From Pseudoselenomonas ruminantium (GTDB lineage: Bacteria > Bacillota > Negativicutes > Selenomonadales > Selenomonadaceae), in NCBI RefSeq assembly GCF_900104055.1, contig NZ_FNJQ01000001.1, positions 124,001-188,000 on the forward strand: a DNA stretch of 64,000 nt. The letters are read 5' to 3'. A model generated the notes under the pieces. The model saw only the letters and a program-made list of their open reading frames with translations, had not been told where the DNA came from and made no database searches. A program made the translations under genes and the position numbers. Shown here piece after piece: positions 26,703 through 35,730 of the stretch. The stretch's first letter is position 1, and every line of letters begins with the position of its first letter.

Positions 26703-27452
26703 TTATTTGGCTTTGTCAGCGCCATCCATTTCCGGTGGTGCCATCTCTCCGCCCATATCCTCTGCTGGCGGCGGCCCCCCCTGCGGGCCATGGCCACGGA
26801 AGCCGCCCTCGCCACGCTGCGGACGGAGCTTATCGCGATCAACACCTAACTGCTGAGCCACATCGCCCCAACGGTTGTTGATCTTCTTCATCCCCAATAC
26901 CGTCTGGATATCCTTACCGCTGAGCTTGGCCAGTTTAGCTGCCATGCCGATATCATGCGGACGATAACCCTCGTTCATGAGCTTCAATGCCGTGTCCTTA
27001 TCCACATCGCCCTTCTCAGCCATGCGTACAGCGGTCATCTCATTCATCTGAGCACGAATCTGCTCATTGGTAACGCCCAGTTCTTTACCGATTTCCGGCC
27101 AGTGTTTGTCATCCGTCTTCATGGCCAACACGTCCTTGAATGACTTACCACTGATCTTGGAGAGCATCGCCGCCTGGCCGATATCACGGAAATCCTTATG
27201 TTCATCCAGCGCAGCTTTTACTTCCTTCTCGCTGACACCAAAGGTCTTGTTGATCTCCTTGGCCATGTCATCCGAACTCATGTGCATCATCGGCGCCTGA
27301 CCACCGCGATGGCCTTTCATCATCGGAGGCGGACAGGGCTGTCCATTCTGTACATTCTTATCTGCGGCCTGAGCCTGCCCTTCGAGAACACCAAAACCCA
27401 TGCCCACCATCAAAGCACCGGCCACGATACCTGCTAACATTTTCTTACGCAT
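26703..27452 (-). CDS. Secreted protein with a duplicated helical module, function unknown
   Basis: 249 residues from an ATG preceded by GGAGG. A signal peptide ends near GQAQAA. After a Pro/Met-rich linker come two related modules: about residues 89-132 (DIGQAAMLSKISGKSFKDVL... HWPEIGKELGV) and 166-210 (DIGMAAKLAKLSGKDIQTVL... RWGDVAQQLGV). Spacing and conserved positions show internal duplication. The C-terminus is Gly/Pro/Glu-rich and low complexity. It probably resides in the periplasm. Similar modules occur in uncharacterised Negativicutes proteins as far as I recall; no enzymatic motif is visible. Confidence 0.7.
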   Translation of the reverse strand: MRKKMLAGIVAGALMVGMGFGVLEGQAQAADKNVQNGQPCPPPMMKGHRGGQAPMMHMSSDDMAKEINKTFGVSEKEVKAALDEHKDFRDIGQAAMLSKISGKSFKDVLAMKTDDKHWPEIGKELGVTNEQIRAQMNEMTAVRMAEKGDVDKDTALKLMNEGYRPHDIGMAAKLAKLSGKDIQTVLGMKKINNRWGDVAQQLGVDRDKLRPQRGEGGFRGHGPQGGPPPAEDMGGEMAPPEMDGADKAK

Positions 27453-27690
27453 AATATTTACCTCCATTCAAAATACCTCTTGGTTAACTTCATCTGCTAT
27501 GGTTATAATATAACGCATCATTCTTATAGTTGCTTTAGATTACTATTAATTTTTCCTAAAATTTCAATGAAATTAAGCTGAAAGATCATAAGTATAAATA
27601 TTTTTTATTTTGTTCTGCCAAAAAGAAGGATATTTTTCCTGATATGTCGTATAATATAACGTGTGATAATTATGGAAAGAGGTGTATTCG
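27453..27690. other. AT-rich divergent intergenic region
   Basis: It holds the promoters of the secreted repeat protein (minus) and the small plus-strand gene. The plus side has TATAAT at 27652-27657 about 30 bases before the next ribosome site. No other structure stands out. Confidence 0.4.
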
Positions 27691-27897
27691 ATGACAGATC
27701 AGGAAATCGAGAAACTCGTGCAGGATAAACTCAACGAGGCTTATCAGGCAGAAGAACATCCCAAGAAGTTCTTCATTACGGAAAATGGCCGTGGTGTCTG
27801 CGATGGCGGCGACCTTTACAACGCGCTGCTCGGTGACATGATGCGCATTTCCCAAAAAGCCCTGACCAGCATTCTCAAAGAAGCGCTGAAGAAATAA
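27691..27897 (+). CDS. Small acidic/basic protein of unknown function
   Basis: 68 residues from the ATG after AAAGAGGTG. The sequence starts MTDQEIEKLVQDKLNEAYQA, has a central KKFFITENGRGVCDGGDLYNAL with one Cys and a Gly-rich turn, and ends in an amphipathic helix with KALTSILKEALKK. There is no membrane segment. It is followed by a strong terminator six bases after the stop. I do not recognise the family. Confidence 0.65.
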   Translation: MTDQEIEKLVQDKLNEAYQAEEHPKKFFITENGRGVCDGGDLYNALLGDMMRISQKALTSILKEALKK

Positions 27898-27902
27898 GGC
27901 AT

Positions 27903-27943
27903 AAAAAACAGCCTCCCGTCATACCAGCGGGAGGCTGTTTTTT
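27903..27943. terminator. Bidirectional terminator between the small gene and nadC
   Basis: AAAAAACAGCCTCCCG and CGGGAGGCTGTTTTTT pair over 16 bp, with T runs in both directions. It ends both the plus-strand gene and the nad operon. Confidence 0.92.
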
Positions 27944-27948
27944 ATGCC

Positions 27949-28791
27949 TTATTTTATTTCCCCGATATCCATGCTGATATCCAAGGCCTTGACGCTATGT
28001 GTCAAAGCGCCGACAGAAATCACATCCACGCCGCTTTTGGCAGCTGCCGCCAAAGTCGTTTCATCAATGCCACCTGAGGCTTCCACCACGGCCCGATGGT
28101 CGATCAATCTGGCCGCCTCGGCCATCAGCTCCGGTGCCATATTGTCGAGCATGATCACATCGGCCTTACCAGCCAGTGCTTCCTCAACACCAGCCAGATC
28201 CTCTACTTCAATCTCAATCTTCGTCATATGGGAAGCATAGGCTCTGGCCCGCCCCAATGCTGCCGTGATGCCCCCAGCCACCTGGATATGATTGTCCTTG
28301 ATCAGGATGGCATCATAAAGCCCCAGACGATGGTTGGCGCCGCCGCCGACTTTTACCGCATACTTATCCAGCAAACGCAGGCCCGGCGTGGTCTTACGCG
28401 TATCCACAAGCTTTGCCCCGTAAGGTGCGGCAATCGCAGCCAGCTTATGCGTGCGGGTTGCCACACCGGACAGATGCTGCAACAAGTTCAGAGCCAGCCG
28501 TTCCCCCGTCAGGATAGCCCGTGCCGGACCATCCAGCGTCGCAATCACCGAAGTCGGCGTAAGTTCCGCGCCATCTTCCAGCACTTTGTTGAATTGGATA
28601 TCCGGCTCCAGCAGGGCGAAAACCCGCTGCGCCACATCCACACCAGCCAGAACCCCCGTATCCTTGGCATGGATGATCGCATGGGCTGAAGCCCCTTCCG
28701 GAACCGTTGCTAAAGTAGTGATATCGCCGCTGCCCACATCCTCCTGCAGCCAGCCTTTGATTTTCTCGTCCAATCCTAATATATTCATCAT
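27949..28791 (-). CDS. nadC: Nicotinate-nucleotide pyrophosphorylase (quinolinate phosphoribosyltransferase)
   Basis: 280 residues starting at MMNILGLDEKI; GGAAGG lies six bases before the first of two adjacent ATG codons. The protein has the QPRTase motifs EDVGSGDITT, LNLLQHLSGVAT, DTRKTTPGLR, KVGGGANHRLGLYDAILIKD and EASGGI. It uses quinolinate and PRPP to make nicotinate mononucleotide. It is third in nadA-nadB-nadC, 16 bases downstream of nadB. Confidence 0.96.
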   Translation of the reverse strand: MMNILGLDEKIKGWLQEDVGSGDITTLATVPEGASAHAIIHAKDTGVLAGVDVAQRVFALLEPDIQFNKVLEDGAELTPTSVIATLDGPARAILTGERLALNLLQHLSGVATRTHKLAAIAAPYGAKLVDTRKTTPGLRLLDKYAVKVGGGANHRLGLYDAILIKDNHIQVAGGITAALGRARAYASHMTKIEIEVEDLAGVEEALAGKADVIMLDNMAPELMAEAARLIDHRAVVEASGGIDETTLAAAAKSGVDVISVGALTHSVKALDISMDIGEIK

Positions 28792-28807
28792 TAACATCCT
28801 TCCCCTT

Positions 28808-30451
28808 TTATACCATGCCCAACGTAACTGCCGCGGCAATATTTTCTTCTCCGAAGCGTTCTGCTTCATCATAAACCTTGCGCCGATCCCCAAAATGCTG
28901 GCGCAGGAATTCATCCTTATCCGGATAATCGGAACGGTAATGAGCGCCACGGCTTTCCCGCCGGCGCTGGGCCCCATGGAAAATCAACGCACCGCAGAGC
29001 AATGCCGAGCGTAGATCCAGTTCGGCAGGCGTATCTGCACTGGTCCCCTCATAGCTTGCAGACAACTGACTTAACTTTTCTTCCCCCACGCTCATTTCCT
29101 GCGCCTCACGGGTAATCCCCAGATAACGACTCAGGATCTGCTGACCGGCTTCCCGGTCAGCCAACACACCAGCATGTTTTTCCGCAGCCAAAGACTCTTC
29201 CCGCCAGAAAAGCCCTGCCTCAGCCTGTGGCAGTCTCGTCTTGCCGATAATCGTCGCTACCCGGCGGCCAAAGACCAGCCCTTCGAGGAGGCTGTTGCTG
29301 GCCAGACGGTTTGCCCCCTGCAGACCAGTGCAGGCTGTTTCCCCGCAGGCATAGAGCGCCTCGATATTCGTGCGTCCCCAGATATCCGTATGCACACCGC
29401 CCATCATATAGTGGGCCGCCGGAGCAATGGGAATCAGGTCTTTCTCGATATCCACACCATAATCCCGGCAAGTCGCCGCAATCATCGGGAATTTCTCCGT
29501 CACCTTTTCGATATGGCGGGCATCGAGCCAGATATGGCTGGTTTCGGCCCTGGTCATTTCCTGGAAAATGCAGCGGGCCACCACATCACGCGGCGCAAGC
29601 TCCGCCAGCGGATGGCGTTCCGGCATAAAGCGTTTGCCTTCACTGTTCAAAAGATACGCCCCGGCACCACGCACGGCCTCGGAAATCAGGAAATTCGGGC
29701 AGCCTTTGAGCGCCAGCGCCGTGGGATGGAACTGCACGAATTCCATATCCGTAAGTTCCGCCCCGGCACGAGCCGCCATGGCCATGCCGCTGCCCGTAGC
29801 CCCCTCCGGATTAGTCGTATGCTGGAACAAGCGCCCCAAACCACCTGTTGCCAGTACCGTGTGTTTGGCCCGCAGGCAGATCTTGCGCCCATGCCAGAGA
29901 GCCGTCACCCCATAGCAGCGTCCTTGATGCACCAGCAGATCCACCACATAGCAGCCTTCCAATGTGCGGATATTTTTCTCACGGGCTGCCATCGCATTGA
30001 GTGCCCGCGCTACCTCTGCACCTGTGGCATCCCCATGGCTATGGACAATGCGGTTGCGGCTATGGCAGCCTTCGCGTCCCAATGAAAGCGTGCCATCTGC
30101 ATTGTGGTCAAATTCCGCCCCATTTTCGGCCAGCCAGCGGATATCCTGCGGCCCTTCCGTCACCACCATACGCGAAACGGACTCATTGCTGAGCCCCGCA
30201 CCTGCGACCAGCGTATCAGCCAAATGCAGCTCCGGATTGTCATCCATTCCCAGGGCTGCCGCGATACCGCCCTGTGCTTTACTGGTATTGCTGTCCTGCA
30301 GAGTATCCCGCACCACCAATAACACATGATGACCATGACGGGCCAGCTGACAGGCCGCTGTGAGTCCGGCCACGCCGCTGCCAATCACCAGGCATTCCGT
30401 CTGCCGCGTTTCCATCCGTCGGGTATCGAAATTCATCAAATAGCGCTGCAT
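28808..30451 (-). CDS. nadB: L-aspartate oxidase
   Basis: 547 residues from ATG 30451; GGGGG lies five bases upstream, inside the end of nadA, so the two genes overlap by 16 bases. FAD-binding VIGSGVAGLTAACQLARHG is followed by the family segments SKAQGGIAAA, SHGDATGAEV, FVQFHPTAL and MGGVHTDIWGRT. It oxidises aspartate to iminoaspartate, in anaerobes using fumarate as acceptor, for NadA to condense with DHAP. The C-terminal helical domain is complete (LRSALLCGALIFHGAQRRRESRGAHYRSD). Confidence 0.96.
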   Translation of the reverse strand: MQRYLMNFDTRRMETRQTECLVIGSGVAGLTAACQLARHGHHVLLVVRDTLQDSNTSKAQGGIAAALGMDDNPELHLADTLVAGAGLSNESVSRMVVTEGPQDIRWLAENGAEFDHNADGTLSLGREGCHSRNRIVHSHGDATGAEVARALNAMAAREKNIRTLEGCYVVDLLVHQGRCYGVTALWHGRKICLRAKHTVLATGGLGRLFQHTTNPEGATGSGMAMAARAGAELTDMEFVQFHPTALALKGCPNFLISEAVRGAGAYLLNSEGKRFMPERHPLAELAPRDVVARCIFQEMTRAETSHIWLDARHIEKVTEKFPMIAATCRDYGVDIEKDLIPIAPAAHYMMGGVHTDIWGRTNIEALYACGETACTGLQGANRLASNSLLEGLVFGRRVATIIGKTRLPQAEAGLFWREESLAAEKHAGVLADREAGQQILSRYLGITREAQEMSVGEEKLSQLSASYEGTSADTPAELDLRSALLCGALIFHGAQRRRESRGAHYRSDYPDKDEFLRQHFGDRRKVYDEAERFGEENIAAAVTLGMV

Positions 30452-31365
30452 GCTGTTTCCCCCTTTATTGCCAGCATCCGTTCCAAGGCCGCTACAGATT
30501 TCAGGCGGATATCCTCCGGCACCACCACTTGCGGCTCCATCGTCAGCAAAGCATCCCGTACCTTTTCCAAGGTCGTTTTCTTCATATTCACGCACAGCAA
30601 GCGGCGGGAAGCCAGATGGAATTTCTTCTGCGGGCAACGCTCGGTCAGTTCATACATGACACCCTCCTCAGTGGCAATGATAAACTCCTCCGCTTCGCTC
30701 TCCTCGGCAAATTTGATGATACCGCTCGTACTGCCCACATAATCGGCCAATGCACAAAGTTCAGCCCGGCATTCCGGATGCATCAGCACTAGCGCCTGCG
30801 GGTACTTTTCCTTGGCCGCCTGGATTTCTGCCACGGTAAGGTTCCCATGAATCGGACAACCGCCCTGCCATTTCAACAGCTTGCGGCCGCATTGCGTTTC
30901 CGCCCAGGAGGCAAGATTGGCATCGGGAACAAAGATAACCTCCTTATCCCGAGGCAGAGAGGCCACCACGGCGGCAGCATTGGAAGAAGTACAGCAGATA
31001 TCGCTCATGGCCTTGACCGCAGCCGGCGTATTGACATAGGAGACGATCAGCGCTTCCGGATGCTCTTCCCTGGCCTTGCGCACCTCTCCCGTAATGGCAT
31101 CGGTAAACATCTGACAGCCGGCATCCACAGCGGGCAGCAGGGTAATCTTGTCCGGCGACAGGATATTGGCCGTCTCGGCCATAAAGCGCACACCGCAGAA
31201 CACGATCACCTCAGCATCCGTAGCTGCTGCCTTCTGGGACAAACCGAAAGAATCCCCGCTGAAGTCCGCAATCTCCTGAATCTCCTCCGGCTGATAGACA
31301 TGCGCCAGGATAATCGCCTTGCGCTCCCGCTTCAGCCGCATAATTTCCTCAATGATATCTTCCAT
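30436..31365 (-). CDS. nadA: Quinolinate synthase, 4Fe-4S enzyme
   Basis: 309 residues from ATG 31365, preceded by GGGGAG; the open frame continues upstream through the promoter and is not coding there. Conserved motifs include ILAHVYQPEEIQEIAD, FCGVRFMAETA, YVNTPAAVKA, HPEC and CPQKKF; the cysteines of these last blocks are the usual cluster ligands. It condenses iminoaspartate with dihydroxyacetone phosphate to quinolinate. First gene of nadABC. Confidence 0.96.
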   Translation of the reverse strand: MEDIIEEIMRLKRERKAIILAHVYQPEEIQEIADFSGDSFGLSQKAAATDAEVIVFCGVRFMAETANILSPDKITLLPAVDAGCQMFTDAITGEVRKAREEHPEALIVSYVNTPAAVKAMSDICCTSSNAAAVVASLPRDKEVIFVPDANLASWAETQCGRKLLKWQGGCPIHGNLTVAEIQAAKEKYPQALVLMHPECRAELCALADYVGSTSGIIKFAEESEAEEFIIATEEGVMYELTERCPQKKFHLASRRLLCVNMKKTTLEKVRDALLTMEPQVVVPEDIRLKSVAALERMLAIKGETACSAI

Positions 31366-31389
31366 ACGTAACTCCCCATAAAAAAAGTA

Positions 31390-31454
31390 ATAGCATTGCT
31401 TACTGTCATGACAGTAGACAATGCTATTATAAACGCAATCAAAACATCTGGCAA
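31390..31454 (-). promoter_or_regulatory. nadABC promoter with a downstream palindromic operator (NiaR-like)
   Basis: On the minus strand TTGCCA (31454-31449) and TATAAT (31431-31426) are 17 bases apart. Immediately downstream is the perfect palindrome TACTGTCATGACAGTA (31401-31416), nested in a longer inverted repeat (ATAGCATTG...CAATGCTAT, 31390-31427). The TGTC-N2-GACA core is like operators of NiaR, the niacin-responsive repressor of nad genes in Firmicutes; niaR itself is not in view. Confidence 0.65.
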
Positions 31455-31475
31455 GTGAAATGAAAAAATTGTACC

Positions 31476-31504
31476 AAAAAACCCGCCAGCAAAATGCTGA
31501 CGGG
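31476..31504 (-). terminator. Intrinsic terminator of rplM-rpsI
   Basis: CCCGTCAGC / GCTGGCGGG stem (one G-T pair) with loop ATTTT and six T on the minus strand, 22 bases after the rpsI stop. Confidence 0.85.
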
Positions 31505-31526
31505 CATAATTCCAACGGTAATGAAA

Positions 31527-31919
31527 TTAACGCTTGGAGAACTGGGAAGCCTTGCGGGCTTTCTTGAGACCGTACTTACGGCGCTCTTTTTCACGCGGGT
31601 CACGCGTAACAAAACCAGCTTTTTTCAGAGCCGGACGGAGTTCAGCGTCCATTTCCATGAGTGCACGGGTGATACCGTGACGGATTGCGCCTGCCTGACC
31701 AGATACGCCGCCACCTGCTACGTTAGCGATAACGTCATACTTGTCAACAGTTTCCGTGAGGTTCAGAGGCTGACGAACGATGAGTTCGAGAGTCTTCAGA
31801 CCAAAATATTCTTCCATGCTACGACCGTTGATCGTAACCTTGCCTTCGCCTGGAACCAGACGAACACGGGCAACGGAAGACTTTCTGCGGCCAGTGCCGT
31901 AATAGCTTACTTGTGCCAT
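31527..31919 (-). CDS. rpsI: 30S ribosomal protein S9
   Basis: 130 residues, the normal length. [19 protein letters not shown] at the N-terminus and the basic tail ending [12 protein letters not shown], with terminal Lys-Arg reaching the decoding site, are diagnostic. It follows rplM by 20 bases, the usual bacterial pair. Confidence 0.98.
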   Translation of the reverse strand: MAQVSYYGTGRRKSSVARVRLVPGEGKVTINGRSMEEYFGLKTLELIVRQPLNLTETVDKYDVIANVAGGGVSGQAGAIRHGITRALMEMDAELRPALKKAGFVTRDPREKERRKYGLKKARKASQFSKR

Positions 31920-31939
31920 TTATATGTTCCTCCTCCAGA

Positions 31940-32380
31940 TTAGCGAATGTTCAGCTCGAGCTTTTCCGGCTTCTGAGCTGCATGCGGATGCTCGCTGCCA
32001 GCGTAAACGCTGAGCTTGCGGTACATCTGAGCACCGAGACGGTTATGCGGCAGCATGCCTTTTACAGCGTGCTCAATAACGCGTTCCGGGAACTTTTCGA
32101 GCATCAGGCCAGCGGACGTGAACGTCGTGCCACCCTGATAACCGGAATGACGGAAGTACGTCTTATCCGTAAGCTTCTTACCCGTAAATTTAACCTTCTC
32201 TGCATTGATGACGATGACATAATCACCCGTATCAACGTGCGGAGTAAAGGTCGGTTTATTTTTACCGCGAAGAACTTTAGCAACTTCAGCTGCGAGACGG
32301 CCGACAGTCTGCCCTTCAGCGTCTACAACATACCATTTACGCTCAACGTTGGATGCATTTGCCATAAACGTTGTCTTCAT
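31940..32380 (-). CDS. rplM: 50S ribosomal protein L13
   Basis: 146 residues from ATG 32380 behind AGGGGGG; the open frame upstream covers the leader. Motifs include [39 protein letters not shown] and [11 protein letters not shown]. First gene of the rplM-rpsI pair. Confidence 0.98.
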   Translation of the reverse strand: MKTTFMANASNVERKWYVVDAEGQTVGRLAAEVAKVLRGKNKPTFTPHVDTGDYVIVINAEKVKFTGKKLTDKTYFRHSGYQGGTTFTSAGLMLEKFPERVIEHAVKGMLPHNRLGAQMYRKLSVYAGSEHPHAAQKPEKLELNIR

Positions 32381-32420
32381 GCGTGTTTCCCCCCTAATAA
32401 GTTCAAATAATATTCGATAT

Positions 32421-32476
32421 GTGATACTCTCGTGACTGGCTTCCGGGGCTAATGGATGCCATGCCCGTAACATCAC
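32421..32476 (-). promoter_or_regulatory. Possible structured mRNA leader of rplM-rpsI
   Basis: On the minus strand GTGAT...ATCAC close a region holding GGGC/GCCC and GGC/GCC helices, 41 bases upstream of rplM. L13 leaders that allow autoregulation are known in Firmicutes. I cannot confirm by eye that this matches that model, so this is only a candidate. Confidence 0.35.
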
Positions 32477-32584
32477 AAAGAACATTTTACGCAAAAACGG
32501 CCAACAAGTCAAGAACTTTTTCTGATTTTCCTAAGAAAAATTTTTCAAAGTTTCCTGACCTGCCGGCCGTCATCTATTCATTCC

Positions 32585-33727
32585 TTAATCCAGGAAATCC
32601 TTCAACTTGCGGCTGCGGCTCGGATGGCGCAGCTTGCGCAGGGCCTTTGCCTCAATCTGGCGGATACGCTCACGAGTAACGCCGAAGCTCTGGCCTACTT
32701 CCTCGAGCGTGCGTGCCCGGCCATCATCGAGGCCGAAACGCAGGCGCAGGACCTTTTCCTCACGCGGCGTCAGCGTATCAAGCACTTCTTCGAGCTGCTC
32801 CTTGAGGAGCATGAAGGAAGCTGCATCGGCCGGTGCCGGTGCATCCTGGTCTTCGATAAAGTCGCCCAGATGGGAATCTTCCTCTTCGCCGATTGGCGTT
32901 TCCAGCGATACCGGCTCCTGGGCAATCTTCATGATCTCCCGGACGCGCTCCACACTGATATCCATTTCCTTGGCGATTTCTTCCGGCGACGGTTCGCGTC
33001 CAAGCTGCTGCAGAAGTTGACGTGATACGCGAATCAGCTTGTTGATGGTCTCGACCATATGCACCGGAATGCGGATAGTACGAGCCTGATCGGCAATGGC
33101 GCGGGTAATGGCCTGACGAATCCACCAGGTAGCATAGGTACTGAATTTATACCCCTTGGTATAGTCGAATTTCTCAACGGCCTTAATCAGACCTAAGTTG
33201 CCTTCCTGGATCAGATCCAGGAACAGCATGCCGCGGCCCACATAGCGCTTGGCAATGCTGACAACCAGTCGCAGGTTGGCTTCTGCCAGACGCTTCTGGG
33301 CGATTTCATCGCCTTCCTGCATGCGCTTGGCCAAAGCCACCTCTTCATCAGCCGTGAGCAGAGGCACGCGGCCGATTTCCTTCAGATACATGCGCACGGG
33401 ATCATCAATGCTGATGCCCTCGGGCACGGAGAGGTCAATCTCGACTTCTTCCGCGTCCTTGTCGTCAATATCAATATCATCATCCCCTACATCCGTAGTA
33501 GAGGAGTCATCCACAATCTCGATACCCTGCTGGCTGAAGGTATCATACATGCGGTCGATTTCGTCAGGGGTGAGGTCTTCCTGCTGGAGAGCTTCTACGA
33601 GTTCTCCATAAGTCAATGTACCACCGTTTTTGTTTCCTTTGGACAAAAGATTTTCCACAATCTGCGAACTGTGGTTCTTACTGCCAGCCTCAGCCTGCGC
33701 GACACCCTTCTTTTTCGCTTCAGCCAT
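32585..33727 (-). CDS. rpoD: Primary RNA polymerase sigma factor (sigma-70/SigA)
   Basis: 380 residues, a length typical of Firmicute SigA. Region 1.1 is short and followed by an acidic run ([18 protein letters not shown]). Regions 1.2-2.4 carry [37 protein letters not shown] and [17 protein letters not shown]. Region 3 follows, then region 4.2 with [27 protein letters not shown] sits eight bases before the ATG. It lies 41 bases downstream of dnaG, the classic dnaG-rpoD macromolecular synthesis pair, here preceded by dgt. Confidence 0.98.
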   Translation of the reverse strand: MAEAKKKGVAQAEAGSKNHSSQIVENLLSKGNKNGGTLTYGELVEALQQEDLTPDEIDRMYDTFSQQGIEIVDDSSTTDVGDDDIDIDDKDAEEVEIDLSVPEGISIDDPVRMYLKEIGRVPLLTADEEVALAKRMQEGDEIAQKRLAEANLRLVVSIAKRYVGRGMLFLDLIQEGNLGLIKAVEKFDYTKGYKFSTYATWWIRQAITRAIADQARTIRIPVHMVETINKLIRVSRQLLQQLGREPSPEEIAKEMDISVERVREIMKIAQEPVSLETPIGEEEDSHLGDFIEDQDAPAPADAASFMLLKEQLEEVLDTLTPREEKVLRLRFGLDDGRARTLEEVGQSFGVTRERIRQIEAKALRKLRHPSRSRKLKDFLD

Positions 33728-33768
33728 TCAGCATACCCCTTTCCACGACCTTAATATTCCATACGATT

Positions 33769-35571
33769 TCACTCAAGTTGCAATTCTTCCATTTCGGTTT
33801 TAATTTGCTGGGCCTTATTGAGTTCCTCAATATAACCCGTATCCCCGGCCTGGGATAATTCCATGGCCCGTTGGGAATGTCTGATGTAGCACAGGTTCAA
33901 ATATGCCTTGCGCAACACACCTACTGCCTTGGTATAGGCATCGGTTTCACTGAGGACGCCCAAGTCCTCCACCATGGCCCTTGAGAGTTCGGCCACAGCT
34001 TCCTCGCTTAACTTGTCAGCGACCTCAATATCATTAGTTTTCTGCCCTTGGGCGGCTAAATCCTGCAAGTAAAGAAAAATTTCCCGCTGGGCCTTGTCGC
34101 CGATTGACTCCAAGGGCACCATCGCAGCCAGATGCTGCAGGATACCGCTGTCCTGCCAGGCCAGACGGATGGCTATGCGCCCCGCCCGCTGCAGGGCCGT
34201 ATCCGTGCGCCGGCTGACCTGCCGGATGGGCGCCCGTGGTGCTTCCGCCTCCGGCAGTGGCAGAGGCTGACGGCTGAACCTGCGCAGTTCATCCCGCACG
34301 ATGCCCTCATCCAAGAGCAGGGCCTGCGCCAGACGCTTGACATACTCGCCAAGCAGTGCTGGTTCCCGAATTCCCGACAGCACCGGCAGCATGGCATGGA
34401 GGGCCTTGACCTTGCCCTCCAACGTATCATAAGCAAAATGCTTCAGCACATATTGCAGGCGGTATTCCACCAGCGGCAAAGCTTTTTTCACCAACTCCTG
34501 AAAAGCCGGTGCACCGTGCTTGCGGATGTACTCATCGGGGTCCTTGCCATCCGGCACCACGATGACCTTCACATCCGCACCTGTGCCCTGCACGATGGAT
34601 AAAGCTCGGATAGTAGCCTTCTGTCCCGCCTCATCACTGTCATAGCAGAAATAGATGGCAGGCGCATAGCGCAGCAGCAGCTTGCCATGTTCCGGCGTAA
34701 AGGCCGTCCCCAGGGAAGCCACCACATTTTTCACGCCGGCGCTGAAGACGGAGATGGCATCCATATAGCCTTCCACCACGATGGCAAAGCCGGCATTCTT
34801 TATCGCCCGGTGCGCTCTGTCCAGCCCGAAGAGGATGCGCCGCTTATTGAAGATGACCGTTTCCGGGGTATTCAGATACTTTGGCGTGCTGTCATCGAGG
34901 ACGCGCCCGCCAAAGCCAACCACCCGGCCCCGTTCATCGGCAATCGGAATCATGACGCGGTTGCGGAACCGGTCATAGACGCCTTCACCATTCTTGCGTT
35001 CTGCGGCCAGCCCCCCTGAGAGCAAATATTCCTGCTTCACTCCACGCTTCAAAAAGGCGGTGGACAACTTATCCCAGGCATTAGGGGCAAACCCCAGTTT
35101 GAATTCTTCAATGGTTTCCGCTGAAATGGCACGGCCTTCGAAATAAGCCTTCCCCGGCTCACCCAACCTTGTCATGGTCAGGCAGTTATGAAAAAAGTCC
35201 CGCGCCATCTCATTGACCTTGCGCAAATCTGCAATCTCCCGCTCCCGGGCCAGCTCCTGCGGCGACTTCTGCCGCTGCGGCATCGGTATGCCGAGCTTTT
35301 CTGCCTGCAGCTTAATAGCTTCAAAATAGGAAATGTTTTCAATCAAAGATAAGAACTTGAACACATTCCCTCCGGCGTGGCAGCCAAAGCAATAGAAAAA
35401 GCCCTTGTCGGGAACCACGGAAAAAGAAGGGGTTTTCTCGCCATGAAAGGGGCAGCAGCCCCAATACCGGTTACCCTTGCGCTTCAAGGGAACATAGCTT
35501 TGCACAACCTGCAGGAGGTCTGACTGAGCATTGACTTGCTCGACAAACTCATCCATTTCCTCTCTGTGCAT
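33769..35571 (-). CDS. dnaG: DNA primase
   Basis: 600 residues. The zinc-binding CHC2 domain shows Cys40, His43, Cys61 and Cys64 (CCPFHGEKTPSF, FYCFGCHAGGN). The catalytic core has FAPNAWDKLS and VVGFGGRVLDD, and the Toprim domain has VVEGYMDAI and CYDSDEAGQKA. The C-terminal helical DnaB-binding region is complete. It makes RNA primers for replication. AGAGGGG precedes the ATG; it is upstream of rpoD. Confidence 0.97.
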   Translation of the reverse strand: MHREEMDEFVEQVNAQSDLLQVVQSYVPLKRKGNRYWGCCPFHGEKTPSFSVVPDKGFFYCFGCHAGGNVFKFLSLIENISYFEAIKLQAEKLGIPMPQRQKSPQELAREREIADLRKVNEMARDFFHNCLTMTRLGEPGKAYFEGRAISAETIEEFKLGFAPNAWDKLSTAFLKRGVKQEYLLSGGLAAERKNGEGVYDRFRNRVMIPIADERGRVVGFGGRVLDDSTPKYLNTPETVIFNKRRILFGLDRAHRAIKNAGFAIVVEGYMDAISVFSAGVKNVVASLGTAFTPEHGKLLLRYAPAIYFCYDSDEAGQKATIRALSIVQGTGADVKVIVVPDGKDPDEYIRKHGAPAFQELVKKALPLVEYRLQYVLKHFAYDTLEGKVKALHAMLPVLSGIREPALLGEYVKRLAQALLLDEGIVRDELRRFSRQPLPLPEAEAPRAPIRQVSRRTDTALQRAGRIAIRLAWQDSGILQHLAAMVPLESIGDKAQREIFLYLQDLAAQGQKTNDIEVADKLSEEAVAELSRAMVEDLGVLSETDAYTKAVGVLRKAYLNLCYIRHSQRAMELSQAGDTGYIEELNKAQQIKTEMEELQLE

Positions 35572-35730
35572 AAAAACCCCTCTTCTAGTCTGACCATGCT
35601 GATTTGCAAGATACTCGTATACAATTCGCTATTTTTTAGCAATATCCTTCTTTTTTTCGAAAATTTTCTGCGTTTACTATAACATTTTTTGCATACAGTT
35701 CTTTTACATTATAGTATTCTACCCGCTTTG

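Noticed and set aside
27691-27897. Small gene considered as a toxin-antitoxin component
   Set aside because: No partner gene overlaps or adjoins it on the same strand, and a terminator follows at once. The same reasoning applies to the 89-codon gene at 25586.
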